From contig CAZSDG010000018.1 in assembly GCA_964605575.1 (NCBI GenBank), forward strand, positions 1 to 18,703: 18,703 bases of DNA, given 5' to 3'. Position 1 is the first letter of the stretch. Every line of letters begins with the position of its first letter. A program made the position numbers and the translations under genes. The notes beneath the pieces are model-generated. The model saw only the letters and a list, made by a program, of their open reading frames with translations, did no database searches and was not told the DNA's origin. The stretch is from JAAZHN01 sp964605575 (GTDB lineage Bacteria > Bacillota_I > Bacilli_A > RF39 > UBA660). This document shows positions 1 through 8,045 of the stretch, in pieces.

Positions 1-341
<341 letters not shown>

Positions 342-583
342 AAAAAAAATTATTCTTTTTTAAAAGTTTAATCTAAGCTACTCAAAATTGACATTTTACT
401 TAGTTTTCAAAGATCATTTCACACCCTTTTCCGAGGTGCATTGTTAATATAACAAAAACATTTTTCTTTGTCAACAATTTTCGACGCTTTTTTGCAATTT
501 TATTAACTTTGCGTTTTTAACAAGGCAAATAACTGTCAAATTGAAGTAAAGATTAATAATTTTTGTCATATTTTATATACAAA
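342..583 (-). promoter_or_regulatory. rRNA operon upstream region and leader
   Basis: This gene-free stretch between the DUF402 gene and 16S holds the rRNA control region. On the minus strand it starts with an AT-rich stretch with A/T tracts, as in rRNA UP elements. A TTGACA near 534-539 has no good -10 partner and may be a decayed upstream promoter. The consensus promoter at 446-474 follows. The leader after it contains TGATCTTTGAAAACTA (401-416), the nut/boxA-like leader motif common before Bacilli rRNAs, and a T9 run just before 16S. No open reading frame is supported here. Confidence 0.75.
446..474 (-). promoter_or_regulatory. rRNA operon sigma-A promoter
   Basis: On the minus strand a perfect -35 TTGACA (469-474) is followed by a 17-nt spacer and a -10 TATATT (446-451). 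The predicted start is near 439, giving a leader of about 100 nt before 16S. It is among the closest matches to consensus in the window, as expected for a ribosomal RNA promoter. Confidence 0.85.
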
Positions 584-598
584 TTACTTCAGTAATTT
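581..598 (-). terminator. Weak hairpin at the end of the DUF402 gene
   Basis: AAATTAC / GTAATTT form a perfect 7-bp stem with a 4-nt loop. The 3' arm includes the TAA stop codon of the DUF402 gene. The stem is all but one pair A-T, and no U-run follows on the minus strand (next bases GTATATAAAA), so its strength as an intrinsic terminator is doubtful. Without it, transcription could run on into the rRNA promoter region. Confidence 0.3.
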
Positions 599-1111
599 AT
601 ATTTCTCATAATATTCCTCAATTAATCCTTTAGTAAATGGTCCATCATTTTTCCTTTTAAGATTAATTAAGTTAGTTAACTCTGTAGTCAACACTTTATC
701 TAAATCATCTGAATATCCCATCAACTTTTTATGGTATTTATATTCATTCCGATCTAACACTTTAAATCCACCATCTGGGAATACTTTTAAATCCAAATCA
801 TAATCAATAAATTTTATTGCACCCTCATCTATTATATAAGGAGACGCTATATTGCATTTATAAAAAAGACCTTTTGTTTTTAATTGCCCAAAAACATTAA
901 ACCAACTATTTTTATATAGAATTACTATTGCCGGTTCTTTTGCTTTATGGGTGCGACCGTCACTTTCGGTAACTTTTGTTTTATTATTACCAACTATTAT
1001 TTTTTCTTCATCAATATATAAGACGAGCGCTTCTTCCCAAGATCGATGGAATTTTCCGTTATGCTTATAGCAATGAATAGTTAATTCATCACCTATCTTA
1101 ACATTTTCCAT
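584..1111 (-). CDS. Nucleoside tri- and diphosphate phosphatase, Ntdp type (DUF402)
   Basis: The 175-residue product matches the DUF402/FomD-like family as represented by the Staphylococcus/Bacillus Ntdp proteins (about 177-180 aa), which hydrolyse nucleoside tri- and diphosphates with divalent metal. Family landmarks run in order: SYKH-like CYKHNGKFHRSW near the start, KVTESDGRT, KEPAIV, WFNV, YKCNIASPY, the acidic IDYDLDLKVFPDG metal-binding segment, and a KGPF-like DGPF near the C-terminus. An upstream in-frame ATG at 1174 would add 21 residues, but I chose the ATG at 1111. It has an AGAAG-like site upstream and matches the family's N-terminus, and a consensus promoter (1136-1164) lies inside the longer version, which would start before its own mRNA. 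It is a single-gene unit. The family is clear from sequence; the exact substrate is inferred from relatives. Confidence 0.88.
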   Translation of the reverse strand: MENVKIGDELTIHCYKHNGKFHRSWEEALVLYIDEEKIIVGNNKTKVTESDGRTHKAKEPAIVILYKNSWFNVFGQLKTKGLFYKCNIASPYIIDEGAIKFIDYDLDLKVFPDGGFKVLDRNEYKYHKKLMGYSDDLDKVLTTELTNLINLKRKNDGPFTKGLIEEYYEKYKLLK

Positions 1112-1135
1112 AAAATCTTCTCGTTTCTCGTCTTC

Positions 1136-1164
1136 ATTATACACTAAATGCGATACTAATACAA
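1136..1164 (-). promoter_or_regulatory. Promoter of the DUF402 phosphatase gene
   Basis: On the minus strand TTGTAT (1159-1164), a 17-nt spacer and a perfect TATAAT (1136-1141). The predicted start near 1129 leaves an 18-nt leader before the ATG at 1111. Its position decides the start codon of the gene. Confidence 0.75.
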
Positions 1165-1189
1165 GTTTTAACATTAAATCTTAAAACAG

Positions 1190-1219
1190 AAAAAATAGAT
1201 AGAAATCTATCTATTTTTT
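1190..1219 (-). terminator. Intrinsic terminator of the S41 protease gene
   Basis: A perfect 14-bp inverted repeat, AAAAAATAGATAGA / TCTATCTATTTTTT, with a 2-nt centre. On the minus strand the descending arm ends in six Ts, so it reads as a terminator for the protease transcript; by symmetry it could act in both directions. The TAG stop codon of the protease (1211-1213) lies inside the stem. Confidence 0.8.
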
Positions 1220-2425
1220 AATAACTTCTGCCAAAGCCTTTTGTAATTGATTATCATTTGCATCGGTTCTGTCTACATAGTATTTTTCATCTAACTCTAC
1301 ATCAACATCAGGAATAAGACCAACTCCATCAATATTAACATTATTAGGCGTATACCAAATGCCGGCTGTATATTTAATTGAAGCTCCAGTAGATAATTTA
1401 CCCGTTTCTTGGAACCTTCCTTTACCGTATGTTTTTTGGCCAACTAATTTTGCTCCGTAATTATCTCTAAGAGCCGCAGCTAGAATTTCTGATGCTGAGG
1501 CGCTCGCTCCATTCACCAAAAAAACCACTTTAAAATCTTGTTTTTCATCTGTTCCATCAACAACAGCAGTTTTATCTGTTTTGGATTCAAGGTATAGTAT
1601 CCTTTTACCTTTCGGTAAGAATTGCTCTGCAATATTAACAGTTGTTTCTAAGAAACCGCCAGAATTATCTCGAACATCAATAATTATTTCCTTTATTCCT
1701 TTAGCTTTAAATTCAGCTAAAACTTTTCTTACTTGTTCATTGGTTGGTGATGCAAATGAAGTAATGTGCAAGTAACCAATTTTATTTCGCTTATATTCAA
1801 TCACTCTTCCATAAGCAGAAATTATTTCTACCTTTTTTCTTGTTAAAGTTAGTTCAATTTCTTCTTCTCCTCTTTTAAAAAGTATAACTGAGGTTGGTGT
1901 TTCCCCATATTTTATTTGTTCAGACATTTGATTAATATCCATCTCTTTGACATCAACACCATTCACCTTAAGAAAAACATCGCCAGCCTTTACGCCAGCT
2001 TCTTCAGCTGGAGAATTCGGAAATATTCTTTTTACAAAGATTTCTTTTGTAAGAGGATTAGTCGTCATTTCTACACCGATGCCTTCATATGTTCCGTTTA
2101 ATTGTTCATTAAATCCTGTTGATTTTTCTTCTTCCATGTATTCAGTATATGGTTCACCTAAATATTCTAACATTCCTTTTATTGCGCGATCAACTAACTT
2201 ACCTTCATCGATTTTTTTATAGAATTTATCAGTTAAATTGTTGTAATTATCAATTAACTCAACTAAATGTTTATTGCTAGTCAATGCTGAATAATCTTTG
2301 ATTGGAGCCTTATTTTCATATGCTTTAAACATAATAAAACCACAAGTTAAACTTGATACTATCGCAGTTAATAACATAAATAAAGCCATCTCACCAAATG
2401 TAAATATCTTTCTTTTAATATTCAT
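1211..2425 (-). CDS. C-terminal processing peptidase, S41 family (CtpA/CtpB-like), PDZ domain
   Basis: The 404-residue membrane-anchored serine protease has an N-terminal transmembrane segment (about residues 12-34), a helical region, a PDZ domain (about 105-195, GIGVEM...SPAEEAGVKAGD) and the tail-specific protease core (about 200-385). The Ser-Lys dyad reads as S310 in NGASASASEI and K335 in TYGKG, with Q339 four residues on. The 25-residue Ser-Lys spacing and the Gln match CtpB and Prc. Such enzymes cut exported proteins near the C-terminus; in Bacillus, relatives act in sporulation signalling or cell-wall hydrolase control. The target here is unknown. The ATG at 2425 follows AAGGAAG with good spacing. 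The gene has its own promoter (2451-2479) and terminator, so it is monocistronic. Length and motifs are complete. Confidence 0.93.
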   Translation of the reverse strand: MNIKRKIFTFGEMALFMLLTAIVSSLTCGFIMFKAYENKAPIKDYSALTSNKHLVELIDNYNNLTDKFYKKIDEGKLVDRAIKGMLEYLGEPYTEYMEEEKSTGFNEQLNGTYEGIGVEMTTNPLTKEIFVKRIFPNSPAEEAGVKAGDVFLKVNGVDVKEMDINQMSEQIKYGETPTSVILFKRGEEEIELTLTRKKVEIISAYGRVIEYKRNKIGYLHITSFASPTNEQVRKVLAEFKAKGIKEIIIDVRDNSGGFLETTVNIAEQFLPKGKRILYLESKTDKTAVVDGTDEKQDFKVVFLVNGASASASEILAAALRDNYGAKLVGQKTYGKGRFQETGKLSTGASIKYTAGIWYTPNNVNIDGVGLIPDVDVELDEKYYVDRTDANDNQLQKALAEVIKK

Positions 2426-2450
2426 ATGCCACTTCCTTGTTCTATTATTA

Positions 2451-2479
2451 AGTATAAACTAAATGATTATTTTATTCAA
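2451..2479 (-). promoter_or_regulatory. Promoter of the S41 protease gene
   Basis: On the minus strand TTGAAT (2474-2479), a 17-nt spacer and TATACT (2451-2456). The -35 box starts just after the T-run of the previous gene's terminator, so the two units are packed end to end. Confidence 0.7.
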
Positions 2480-2480
2480 T

Positions 2481-2505
2481 AAAAAACCTAAAGATTATCT
2501 TTAGG
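2481..2505 (-). terminator. Intrinsic terminator of the 168-aa membrane protein gene
   Basis: On the minus strand CCTAAAGAT / ATCTTTAGG form a near-perfect hairpin with a minimal loop (8 bp plus a TAA-type loop), followed by TTTTTT (2481-2486). The gene's TAA stop (2501-2503) is in the ascending arm. Confidence 0.85.
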
Positions 2506-3007
2506 CTTCTTTTTCCAATTCTTGCCTTATTTTTTCTGGTCCTTCAATAATTTTTTCGATTTTTCCATCCTTAATTTTAATTAAAGTTTCTTTAGAAATT
2601 TTTAACTCTGCTAAAGACGTCGCTTTCAGATTACTATCTTTGCTAATATATGACCTATTTAATCCATCTTTAATATTACTTTCATAAATAGGTATACTTG
2701 GATTATGATATTTTTCTTTTAATTCTTCAAAAAATTCAACAAACTTATCTTTAAAGTCATAAACTAAAACATAATATTCTTTTTCTTTTTGGTTTAAAAC
2801 ATTTCCTAAGATAATTCTAGTACTACTAGTTTCAACCACTTCTTGTTCTTTATTCTTTAGTTCTTTCTTTTTCATAACATCTGTTAAGAAATATAGTAAT
2901 AATGATAAAAGAATCATTGCTATAAATGTGAAAATTAATGCCTTCGTTCCCATTTCAGTTTCTTCATCTTTTACTTTTACTACTTTTTTAATTCTATTTT
3001 TTGCCAT
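2501..3007 (-). CDS. Single-pass membrane protein of unknown function
   Basis: A 168-residue protein I do not recognise. A short basic cytosolic tail (about residues 1-20, KNRIKKVVKVK) is followed by one strong transmembrane helix (about 21-43), then an extracytoplasmic domain of about 120 residues with alternating strand/helix character: YYVLVYDF, a helix FVEFFEELKEKYHN, IPIYES, and LIKIKDGKIEKIIEG. That order resembles the thioredoxin-like fold of membrane-bound thioredoxins and bacteriocin-transport accessory proteins. However, no CxxC pair is present, so redox activity is unlikely and the fold is only a guess. The ATG at 3007 is preceded by AGGTGAT. It is a single-gene unit with its own promoter and terminator, between pheT and the S41 protease. 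Confidence 0.8.
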   Translation of the reverse strand: MAKNRIKKVVKVKDEETEMGTKALIFTFIAMILLSLLLYFLTDVMKKKELKNKEQEVVETSSTRIILGNVLNQKEKEYYVLVYDFKDKFVEFFEELKEKYHNPSIPIYESNIKDGLNRSYISKDSNLKATSLAELKISKETLIKIKDGKIEKIIEGPEKIRQELEKEA

Positions 3008-3025
3008 CTAAATCACCTACTAAGT

Positions 3026-3053
3026 ATTATATAACAAATAATATAAAATACAA
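3026..3053 (-). promoter_or_regulatory. Promoter of the 168-aa membrane protein gene
   Basis: On the minus strand TTGTAT (3048-3053), a 16-nt spacer and a perfect TATAAT (3026-3031), close behind the pheT stop codon. No convincing terminator separates it from pheT, so some read-through from the T-box operon is possible. Confidence 0.6.
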
Positions 3054-3066
3054 ATAAATACTAAAT

Positions 3067-5385
3067 TTATTCTAATATATTAATATTATGGCTCTTATTA
3101 TATTCAATATACTCTCTTTTAAATTCTTCTAATTCTTCACTAGTTAATGTGTGATCAAAAGACCCCACTGTATATCTAAATGTATATTTAGTATCTAATT
3201 CAGTTGTGAAGGCACCAATAAATTCATATTTTTGGAATATTGGAGAATTAAAATCATTAATTATTCCTTCAACTTTTTGATAGTTATAGTCTTTAGGTAC
3301 AACTAGCGTATAATCTAATGTCACACTTGGATATTTACTCAATTCTTCATAAATTATTGATTCTTTTTCTAAATTAGAAAATAAATTATAATCAATTTTA
3401 ATAAAGAGGATGCTTTTTTTCTTGATAATTGTTTTTTCAACTACACCAAGATAACCAATTAGTTCTTCATTAATAAATATTCCTAGCGATAGAGGATTAT
3501 GATAAATTGGTTCTAGTTCTATAGGAATTAGTTTTGCAGTTGTATTTTTAAAATCTTTAAATATACTTAGAACAATTTTCTTTAATTCAAAGTAAGTATC
3601 TTTAATGTTTTTATCATCAGTAACTAACATAATACCTAAATCTAACTTACTTTCATTATTTTTTATTACTGTTCCTATTTCAAATATACCAAATTTAGTT
3701 TTATATTTAGCATTTTCAATCGCAACAGCAATTAGTGAATATAGTAAATCATCTCTTAAAATATTATCTTCGGCTCTACCTAAAACTTTGACATTATCTT
3801 TTGTTACTTCTAACTTATTTAGTAAATTAGTATTATTCCACAAATAAGTATGAACTTCATTTAAATTATATTTGGTTGCTAGGTATTTTTTTAATTCATA
3901 TGTTAAATCATAATCTTGTTCATTCATATTAGCAGTTAAATTAACTCTTAGTGGTTCACTTACAATATTTTCATAACCATAAATACGTGATATTTCTTCA
4001 ATTAAGTCTTCTTCTATAGAAATATCTTTTGTTGCCCTGAATGTTGGAACTGTTACCTCATAAGAATCTTTTTTAGTTGTTATTTTAAACTCTAATGATT
4101 TAAGGATTCTTTCTACTTCATCATCACTTAAAGAAAAGCCTAAATATGTTGCTAATTTATTTTTAGTTAATGTTATTTTTACAGTACTTTGTTTATTAGG
4201 ATAAATATCTGTTAAATTAGAAGCAATTTTAATATTATTATCAACATCCCTTAATAATTTAACAAATCTTTTAGTAGCGATTTCATTTAGATTTGGATCG
4301 AGTGATTTTTCAAATCTTGTACTAGCTTCAGTTCTAAGGCCAAGACTAGTTGCTGTTTTTCTAATACTTGCCGCATCAAATGAAGCAGATTCTAAAATAA
4401 TTGAACTAGTGTTATTTTCTACTTCACTAGATAACCCACCCATTACACCAGCAATCGCATAGTATTCATCATTGTTTTTAATCATCAAATAATCTTTAGA
4501 TAATATTCTTTCAATTCCATCTAGTGTTGTAAATTTATCCCCATTATGGGCAAGATCTATTTCAATTTTATCAATATTGCGGCTATCAAAGGCGTGCATT
4601 GGCGTTCCTAACTCTAACATTACATAGTTAGTTAAATCTACTGTTAAAGATAAACTTCTCATCCCCACATAATATAAAAATATTTGCATTTCTAAAGGAG
4701 TTTTATTTTCTTTAATATTATCTATTTTCAACCCTAAATAACGATTACACTTTTCATTATATATTTTAATATTTAAATTCTTTTGATTATTAATTATTTC
4801 TTCTATTTCTAATGGCATTAATTCTTGATTAGTGATTGCTGCGATTTCTCTTGCTATTCCATAATGTCCCCATAAATCTGGTCGATTAGTTAATGATTTA
4901 TTATCAATTTCCACAACAATATCCTCAATAGGCAATATTTCTTTTAAGTTAGTTCCAACAACATAATCATTAGGTAATTCAATTATTCCTGAATGATCAT
5001 CGCCTATACCAAGTTCAACTGTAGAAAGTAACATTCCCTCTGATAAGACTCCAGCTATTTCTTTTGCTGTGATTTCAAAACCACTAACTTTGCCACCGAC
5101 GTTAACTAAAGCAACTTTAAGTCCTTCCCGGCAATTAGGCGCACCACAAAGTATACTTAAATGTTTTTTACCATTATCAACTTTTAAGATGTGATATTTT
5201 TCTTTTTTAGGGTGAACCGTACATTCAATTATTTCACCAACAACGATACTCTCATGATCATTACCTTTAAGTTCAATTCCTTCAACCTCAGCCACTCTAA
5301 TTGTAAATGTTTCCCAAATACTTAACCAGTCAATTTTATCAGAATTTTTAATATAACTTTTTAATTTATTACATGATATTTTCAT
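3067..5385 (-). CDS. pheT: Phenylalanine--tRNA ligase, beta subunit
   Basis: The 772-residue beta chain of the (alpha-beta)2 enzyme that charges tRNA-Phe in the cytosol. The length is near the usual 780-800. Visible domains in order: the N-terminal EMAP-II-like tRNA-binding OB fold (about residues 40-150, VGEIIECTVHPKKEKYHIL...LCGAPNC); the B3/B4 editing region (about 200-390, with LELGTPMHAFD and YAIAGVMGG); the B5 DNA-binding-like domain (about 395-475, ending in EEISRIYGYENI); the catalytic-like core; and the C-terminal FDX-ACB anticodon-binding domain (about 680-772, SKYPSVTLDYTLVV to the end). The ATG at 5385 follows pheS after 8 nt. Its AGGTGA site overlaps the TAG stop of pheS, suggesting translational coupling. 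It is regulated with pheS by the upstream T-box. Confidence 0.97.
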   Translation of the reverse strand: MKISCNKLKSYIKNSDKIDWLSIWETFTIRVAEVEGIELKGNDHESIVVGEIIECTVHPKKEKYHILKVDNGKKHLSILCGAPNCREGLKVALVNVGGKVSGFEITAKEIAGVLSEGMLLSTVELGIGDDHSGIIELPNDYVVGTNLKEILPIEDIVVEIDNKSLTNRPDLWGHYGIAREIAAITNQELMPLEIEEIINNQKNLNIKIYNEKCNRYLGLKIDNIKENKTPLEMQIFLYYVGMRSLSLTVDLTNYVMLELGTPMHAFDSRNIDKIEIDLAHNGDKFTTLDGIERILSKDYLMIKNNDEYYAIAGVMGGLSSEVENNTSSIILESASFDAASIRKTATSLGLRTEASTRFEKSLDPNLNEIATKRFVKLLRDVDNNIKIASNLTDIYPNKQSTVKITLTKNKLATYLGFSLSDDEVERILKSLEFKITTKKDSYEVTVPTFRATKDISIEEDLIEEISRIYGYENIVSEPLRVNLTANMNEQDYDLTYELKKYLATKYNLNEVHTYLWNNTNLLNKLEVTKDNVKVLGRAEDNILRDDLLYSLIAVAIENAKYKTKFGIFEIGTVIKNNESKLDLGIMLVTDDKNIKDTYFELKKIVLSIFKDFKNTTAKLIPIELEPIYHNPLSLGIFINEELIGYLGVVEKTIIKKKSILFIKIDYNLFSNLEKESIIYEELSKYPSVTLDYTLVVPKDYNYQKVEGIINDFNSPIFQKYEFIGAFTTELDTKYTFRYTVGSFDHTLTSEELEEFKREYIEYNKSHNINILE

Positions 5386-5393
5386 TATTTCAC

Positions 5394-6401
5394 CTATTTA
5401 ATATTAAACCTTTCTAGTTTTCTTAAATCTCCTGAGTTAAGAACTCTTATATCGTTTATTTTATTTTTCATCATTGCCAATCTAGTTAACCCCATACCAA
5501 AAGCAAATCCATTATATTCATCAGGATTAATTCCACTCATTTTTAAAACATTAGGATGGATCATTCCACAAGGACACAGTTCAATCCAACCATTGTTTTT
5601 ACAAGTAGGGCAACCCTTACCATCACAAATTAAACAGCTACAATCAAGTTCAAAACCTGGTTCAACAAAAGGAAAGAATCCTGGTCTTAATCTTACTTCA
5701 ACTTCTTTAGCAAATACTTTATCTAATAGTTCTTTCATTACATAAATCAAGTTACCAATTGAAACGTTTTTATCGATAACCATTCCTTCAATTTGAAAGA
5801 AAGTATTGTCATGAGAATGGTCAATATTTTCATTACGAAAACATCTACCTGGCGCACATAAACGGATAGGTGCTCCATATTTTTCCATGCCATGGACTTG
5901 ATTAGTAGAAGTGTGCGTTCTTAAAATTAAACCATTATCTAAATAAAATGTATCTTGCATATCACGTGCTGGATGATTTTTAGGAATATTTAATGCTTCA
6001 AAATTATAATACTCAGTTTCCATTTCTGGACCATCTAAAATAATAAAACCCATTTGTTTTAAAATATCAGTTACTTCTTTAGAAGCAATTGTTACTGGGT
6101 GCAGTGAACCATTACCAACTTCAACTGGTAAAGTATTATCAAACTCTAAGAAATCTTTAGCATTAAGCTTATTGAATTTGGCTTGAATCATTTCCTCAAT
6201 ATCATATTTTAAATCATTGATCATTTTCCCAAATGCTCTTTTGTCTTCAATTGACATATTTTTTAGCTCAGTCATTAGTTCACTTAGTTTACTATTTTTA
6301 CCTAATAATTTGGACTTAACATTTAAAAGATCTGCTTCTTTTAAAACTCCCTCTATTTCTTTTCTTGCATTTCTTAATAACTCTAATAGTTCTTCTTTCA
6401 T
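5394..6401 (-). CDS. pheS: Phenylalanine--tRNA ligase, alpha subunit
   Basis: The 335-residue catalytic subunit of class II PheRS. Seen in the sequence: an N-terminal coiled-coil that contacts tRNA (about residues 1-85); motif 1 region HPARDMQDTFYL; the TSTNQVHGME segment; motif 2 with APGRCFRNENIDHSHDNTFF; and motif 3 FAFGMGLTRLAMM. A Cys cluster (SCLICDGKGCPTC, then CPCG) precedes the MIHPNVL segment; a similar zinc-finger-like cluster occurs in other Firmicutes PheS. A TTG 12 nt upstream is in frame, but it falls inside the GGAGG ribosome binding site, so the ATG at 6401 is the real start. It is the first gene of the T-box-controlled pheST operon. Confidence 0.97.
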   Translation of the reverse strand: MKEELLELLRNARKEIEGVLKEADLLNVKSKLLGKNSKLSELMTELKNMSIEDKRAFGKMINDLKYDIEEMIQAKFNKLNAKDFLEFDNTLPVEVGNGSLHPVTIASKEVTDILKQMGFIILDGPEMETEYYNFEALNIPKNHPARDMQDTFYLDNGLILRTHTSTNQVHGMEKYGAPIRLCAPGRCFRNENIDHSHDNTFFQIEGMVIDKNVSIGNLIYVMKELLDKVFAKEVEVRLRPGFFPFVEPGFELDCSCLICDGKGCPTCKNNGWIELCPCGMIHPNVLKMSGINPDEYNGFAFGMGLTRLAMMKNKINDIRVLNSGDLRKLERFNIK

Positions 6402-6414
6402 ATTTTCCTCCAAT

Positions 6415-6620
6415 AAAAAAATCTAAAACTGGGACGAAGAATATTTCCGCGGTACCACCCACATTCTAGATTATCTAGCTCTTTTAAGTTAACGCCTTTA
6501 TACGTTTAAAACTCCAAGGTTGAATTTTATTAGTTATTTATCAATAAATGCTTCCAGCTTTAACATTTAATCTCTAGTTATGAACTTAACTAACTACTTG
6601 GTTCCTCTTCTTTGTTTTAC
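6415..6620 (-). promoter_or_regulatory. T-box riboswitch (tRNA-Phe sensing) with intrinsic terminator
   Basis: The pheS leader holds the canonical T-box GGGTGGTACCGCGG (6447-6460). It sits in an antiterminator whose outer arms are AGAAT and ATTCT, with a UGGU bulge fitting an ACCA tRNA end. Stem I is closed by CCAAG (near 6601) with CTTGG (6513-6518 region), above which TTAGTTA pairs with TAACTAA. The internal loop between them carries TTC at 6522-6524 on the 3' side, the place of the specifier codon; it reads Phe and so agrees with the downstream gene. The competing terminator pairs 6458-6471 with 6421-6433 and ends in seven Us (6415-6421). Uncharged tRNA-Phe should favour antitermination. 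Confidence 0.95.
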
Positions 6621-6626
6621 AAGTAA

Positions 6627-6655
6627 ATAATAGCATATTTCCATTTCAATAGCAA
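6627..6655 (-). promoter_or_regulatory. Promoter of the T-box pheST operon
   Basis: On the minus strand TTGCTA (6650-6655), a 17-nt spacer ending in TGC, and TATTAT (6627-6632): an extended -10 promoter. The start would be near 6620, just before Stem I. The -35 box begins 8 nt after the stop codon of the preceding P-loop gene. Confidence 0.7.
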
Positions 6656-6662
6656 AGTATTT

Positions 6663-7307
6663 CTATAACTCTATTTTTTCTTTTTGAGCAACTTTTTCTA
6701 AATCAGTAAATTTTATGATTTTGTGGTTGGATTGTAGCCTATTTTGTTCTTTTATTGACTCTAATATTTCATTAAATACTTCTTTACGGTTACCCATTGT
6801 ATTATAAGATTTAATATTATATTTTTGATATATTTCTTTAAATTCCTGATCTCTTACTAAAAAACTATCAATTTTTTCTAATAATCTTTCATCAGTATCT
6901 TTAGATGACCAATCAAAGTCGGTGTCATGAATTCTTAGTTTTGATAGAAATTCATCCCTATTCATTTCTCCATATGTTAAACCAATTACAATAAAATCAT
7001 CTGGTGAAAAACTCTTATATATTTCATCCAAATCTAAATAAACTCCTTCAATTATATAATAGGAATTATTTTTTAAGTCTTGACCTAAAAAGCAAGTACC
7101 TAATATTACATTAATGAATGAACTCATTTTGGTAGTTAATTCTTTTTCACTATATTTATATGTAAAATCAGAATCTGGTAAACCAAACATTAAACCCAAT
7201 AAAAAGTTATCAACTCTTAAAATACTGTATCCGAGCTCTTTTGCTAGATAACTTGATAATTCAGTTTTACCGGTTCGACTTGGTCCGACGATAATAATAT
7301 TTTTCAT
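6663..7307 (-). CDS. P-loop NTPase, nucleotide-kinase-like, function unknown
   Basis: A 214-residue cytosolic protein with a Walker A loop at its start (residues 8-15, GPSRTGKT), as in adenylate/uridylate/shikimate-kinase folds. A Walker-B-like hydrophobic strand ending in acid is seen at YYIIEGVYLD (about residues 83-92). The central part, with KLRIHDTDFDW and RDQEFKEIYQKY, looks like the lid and last helix of a small-molecule kinase, but I cannot assign a substrate. The ATG at 7307 follows AAGGAAG by 9 nt. A possible extended -10 promoter (TGT TATTAT near 7334-7342) lies in the short gap before it. The gene stops just ahead of the T-box promoter, with no terminator of its own. It could be a uridine/cytidylate-kinase-like or an AAA-type housekeeping protein; only the P-loop is certain. 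Confidence 0.82.
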   Translation of the reverse strand: MKNIIIVGPSRTGKTELSSYLAKELGYSILRVDNFLLGLMFGLPDSDFTYKYSEKELTTKMSSFINVILGTCFLGQDLKNNSYYIIEGVYLDLDEIYKSFSPDDFIVIGLTYGEMNRDEFLSKLRIHDTDFDWSSKDTDERLLEKIDSFLVRDQEFKEIYQKYNIKSYNTMGNRKEVFNEILESIKEQNRLQSNHKIIKFTDLEKVAQKEKIEL

Positions 7308-7351
7308 CTTATTTAACTTCCTTAACTATATATATAATAACATTTTTCAAT

Positions 7352-7374
7352 AAAAAAGTATCACTTAGATACTT
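7352..7374 (-). terminator. Intrinsic terminator overlapping a stop codon
   Basis: On the minus strand AAGTATC / GATACTT form a 7-bp stem with loop TAAGT, followed by a T-run (7352-7357). The TGA stop of the frameshifted membrane-protein gene (7361-7363) lies in the descending arm and loop. Confidence 0.7.
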
Positions 7375-8031
7375 CTTTTGGCAAATAATTTTCTAGTGGT
7401 TCATATTTATCTGTAGTTTCATTTTTTATTACATAAACACCATTTTCTTGCTTTGCTTTATATAACACAAATGGTGAGATGTCATATTCAGAACGTTCTG
7501 TATAATTAAAGAAAGCCAAATATGTTTCACCAGCAACTATATGTTTTTTAACAAATCCATCTATTTCATAGCTAATATAGTAATCTTCATAGATCCCCAA
7601 CTCGGTTAATTGTTTAGATGCGGCCTCTGGATCTTTCTCTCCTTTTAACCATTCGAAAAGCGATATTTCCCCAACGGCTATTTCAAAAGAGTTACCTTTG
7701 TTTTTAACATTTCCTTTAATACTTTTTATTACATCAAAAGCGCCTGTGGTAATAATTTGATTTTGATACTCTCCGTTAATAATTAGTCTCACTGGTTGTT
7801 TTACTGATGACGCTTTAATAATTGCAACATTTTCAAATTCATTATAAGCTGCGATTGGATCATTTAAATTATATTTAGTTTCTATATTTCTTTTTATTTG
7901 ATGAACAGGGTGATTATCATGTTCTTCTATTGGTTTTTTATTATCATCAGTTTTAAAATTGTTATATAAAAGTATTATTGCGGAATTAAAATTATAATAG
8001 CAATTAATAATATAATCTTTTTATTTTTCAT
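7361..8031 (-). pseudogene. Membrane-anchored protein of unknown function, frameshifted in its N-terminal helix
   Basis: An ATG at 8031 with AGGAAG five to seven bases upstream opens a frame reading MKNKKIILLIAIIILIPQ and then stops. A second frame, shifted by one base near 7981, continues the hydrophobic run as AIILLYNNFKTDD and stays open to the TGA at 7361. Adding one base near 7981 would give a 223-residue protein: one membrane anchor (about residues 5-22), an acidic/His-rich linker and a domain of about 180 residues with RLIINGEYQNQIITTG, a conserved-looking GEISLFEWLKGEKDPE and VAGETYLAFFNYTER. The second frame has no ATG, TTG or GTG before the GTG at 7792, and that GTG has no ribosome binding site, so the short version is unlikely. 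No family was recognised. The break may be a genuine mutation, phase variation or an assembly error. Confidence 0.65.
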
Positions 8032-8045
8032 TTTTCTTCCTCATA

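Noticed and set aside
6402..6413. TTG start codon for pheS at 6413
   Set aside because: The TTG is the first part of the TTGGAGG ribosome binding site for the ATG at 6401.
7361..7792. A 143-residue gene starting at the GTG at 7792
   Set aside because: No ribosome binding site precedes it, and the same frame is open for some 180 bases upstream and joins a hydrophobic segment belonging to an ATG with a good site at 8031.
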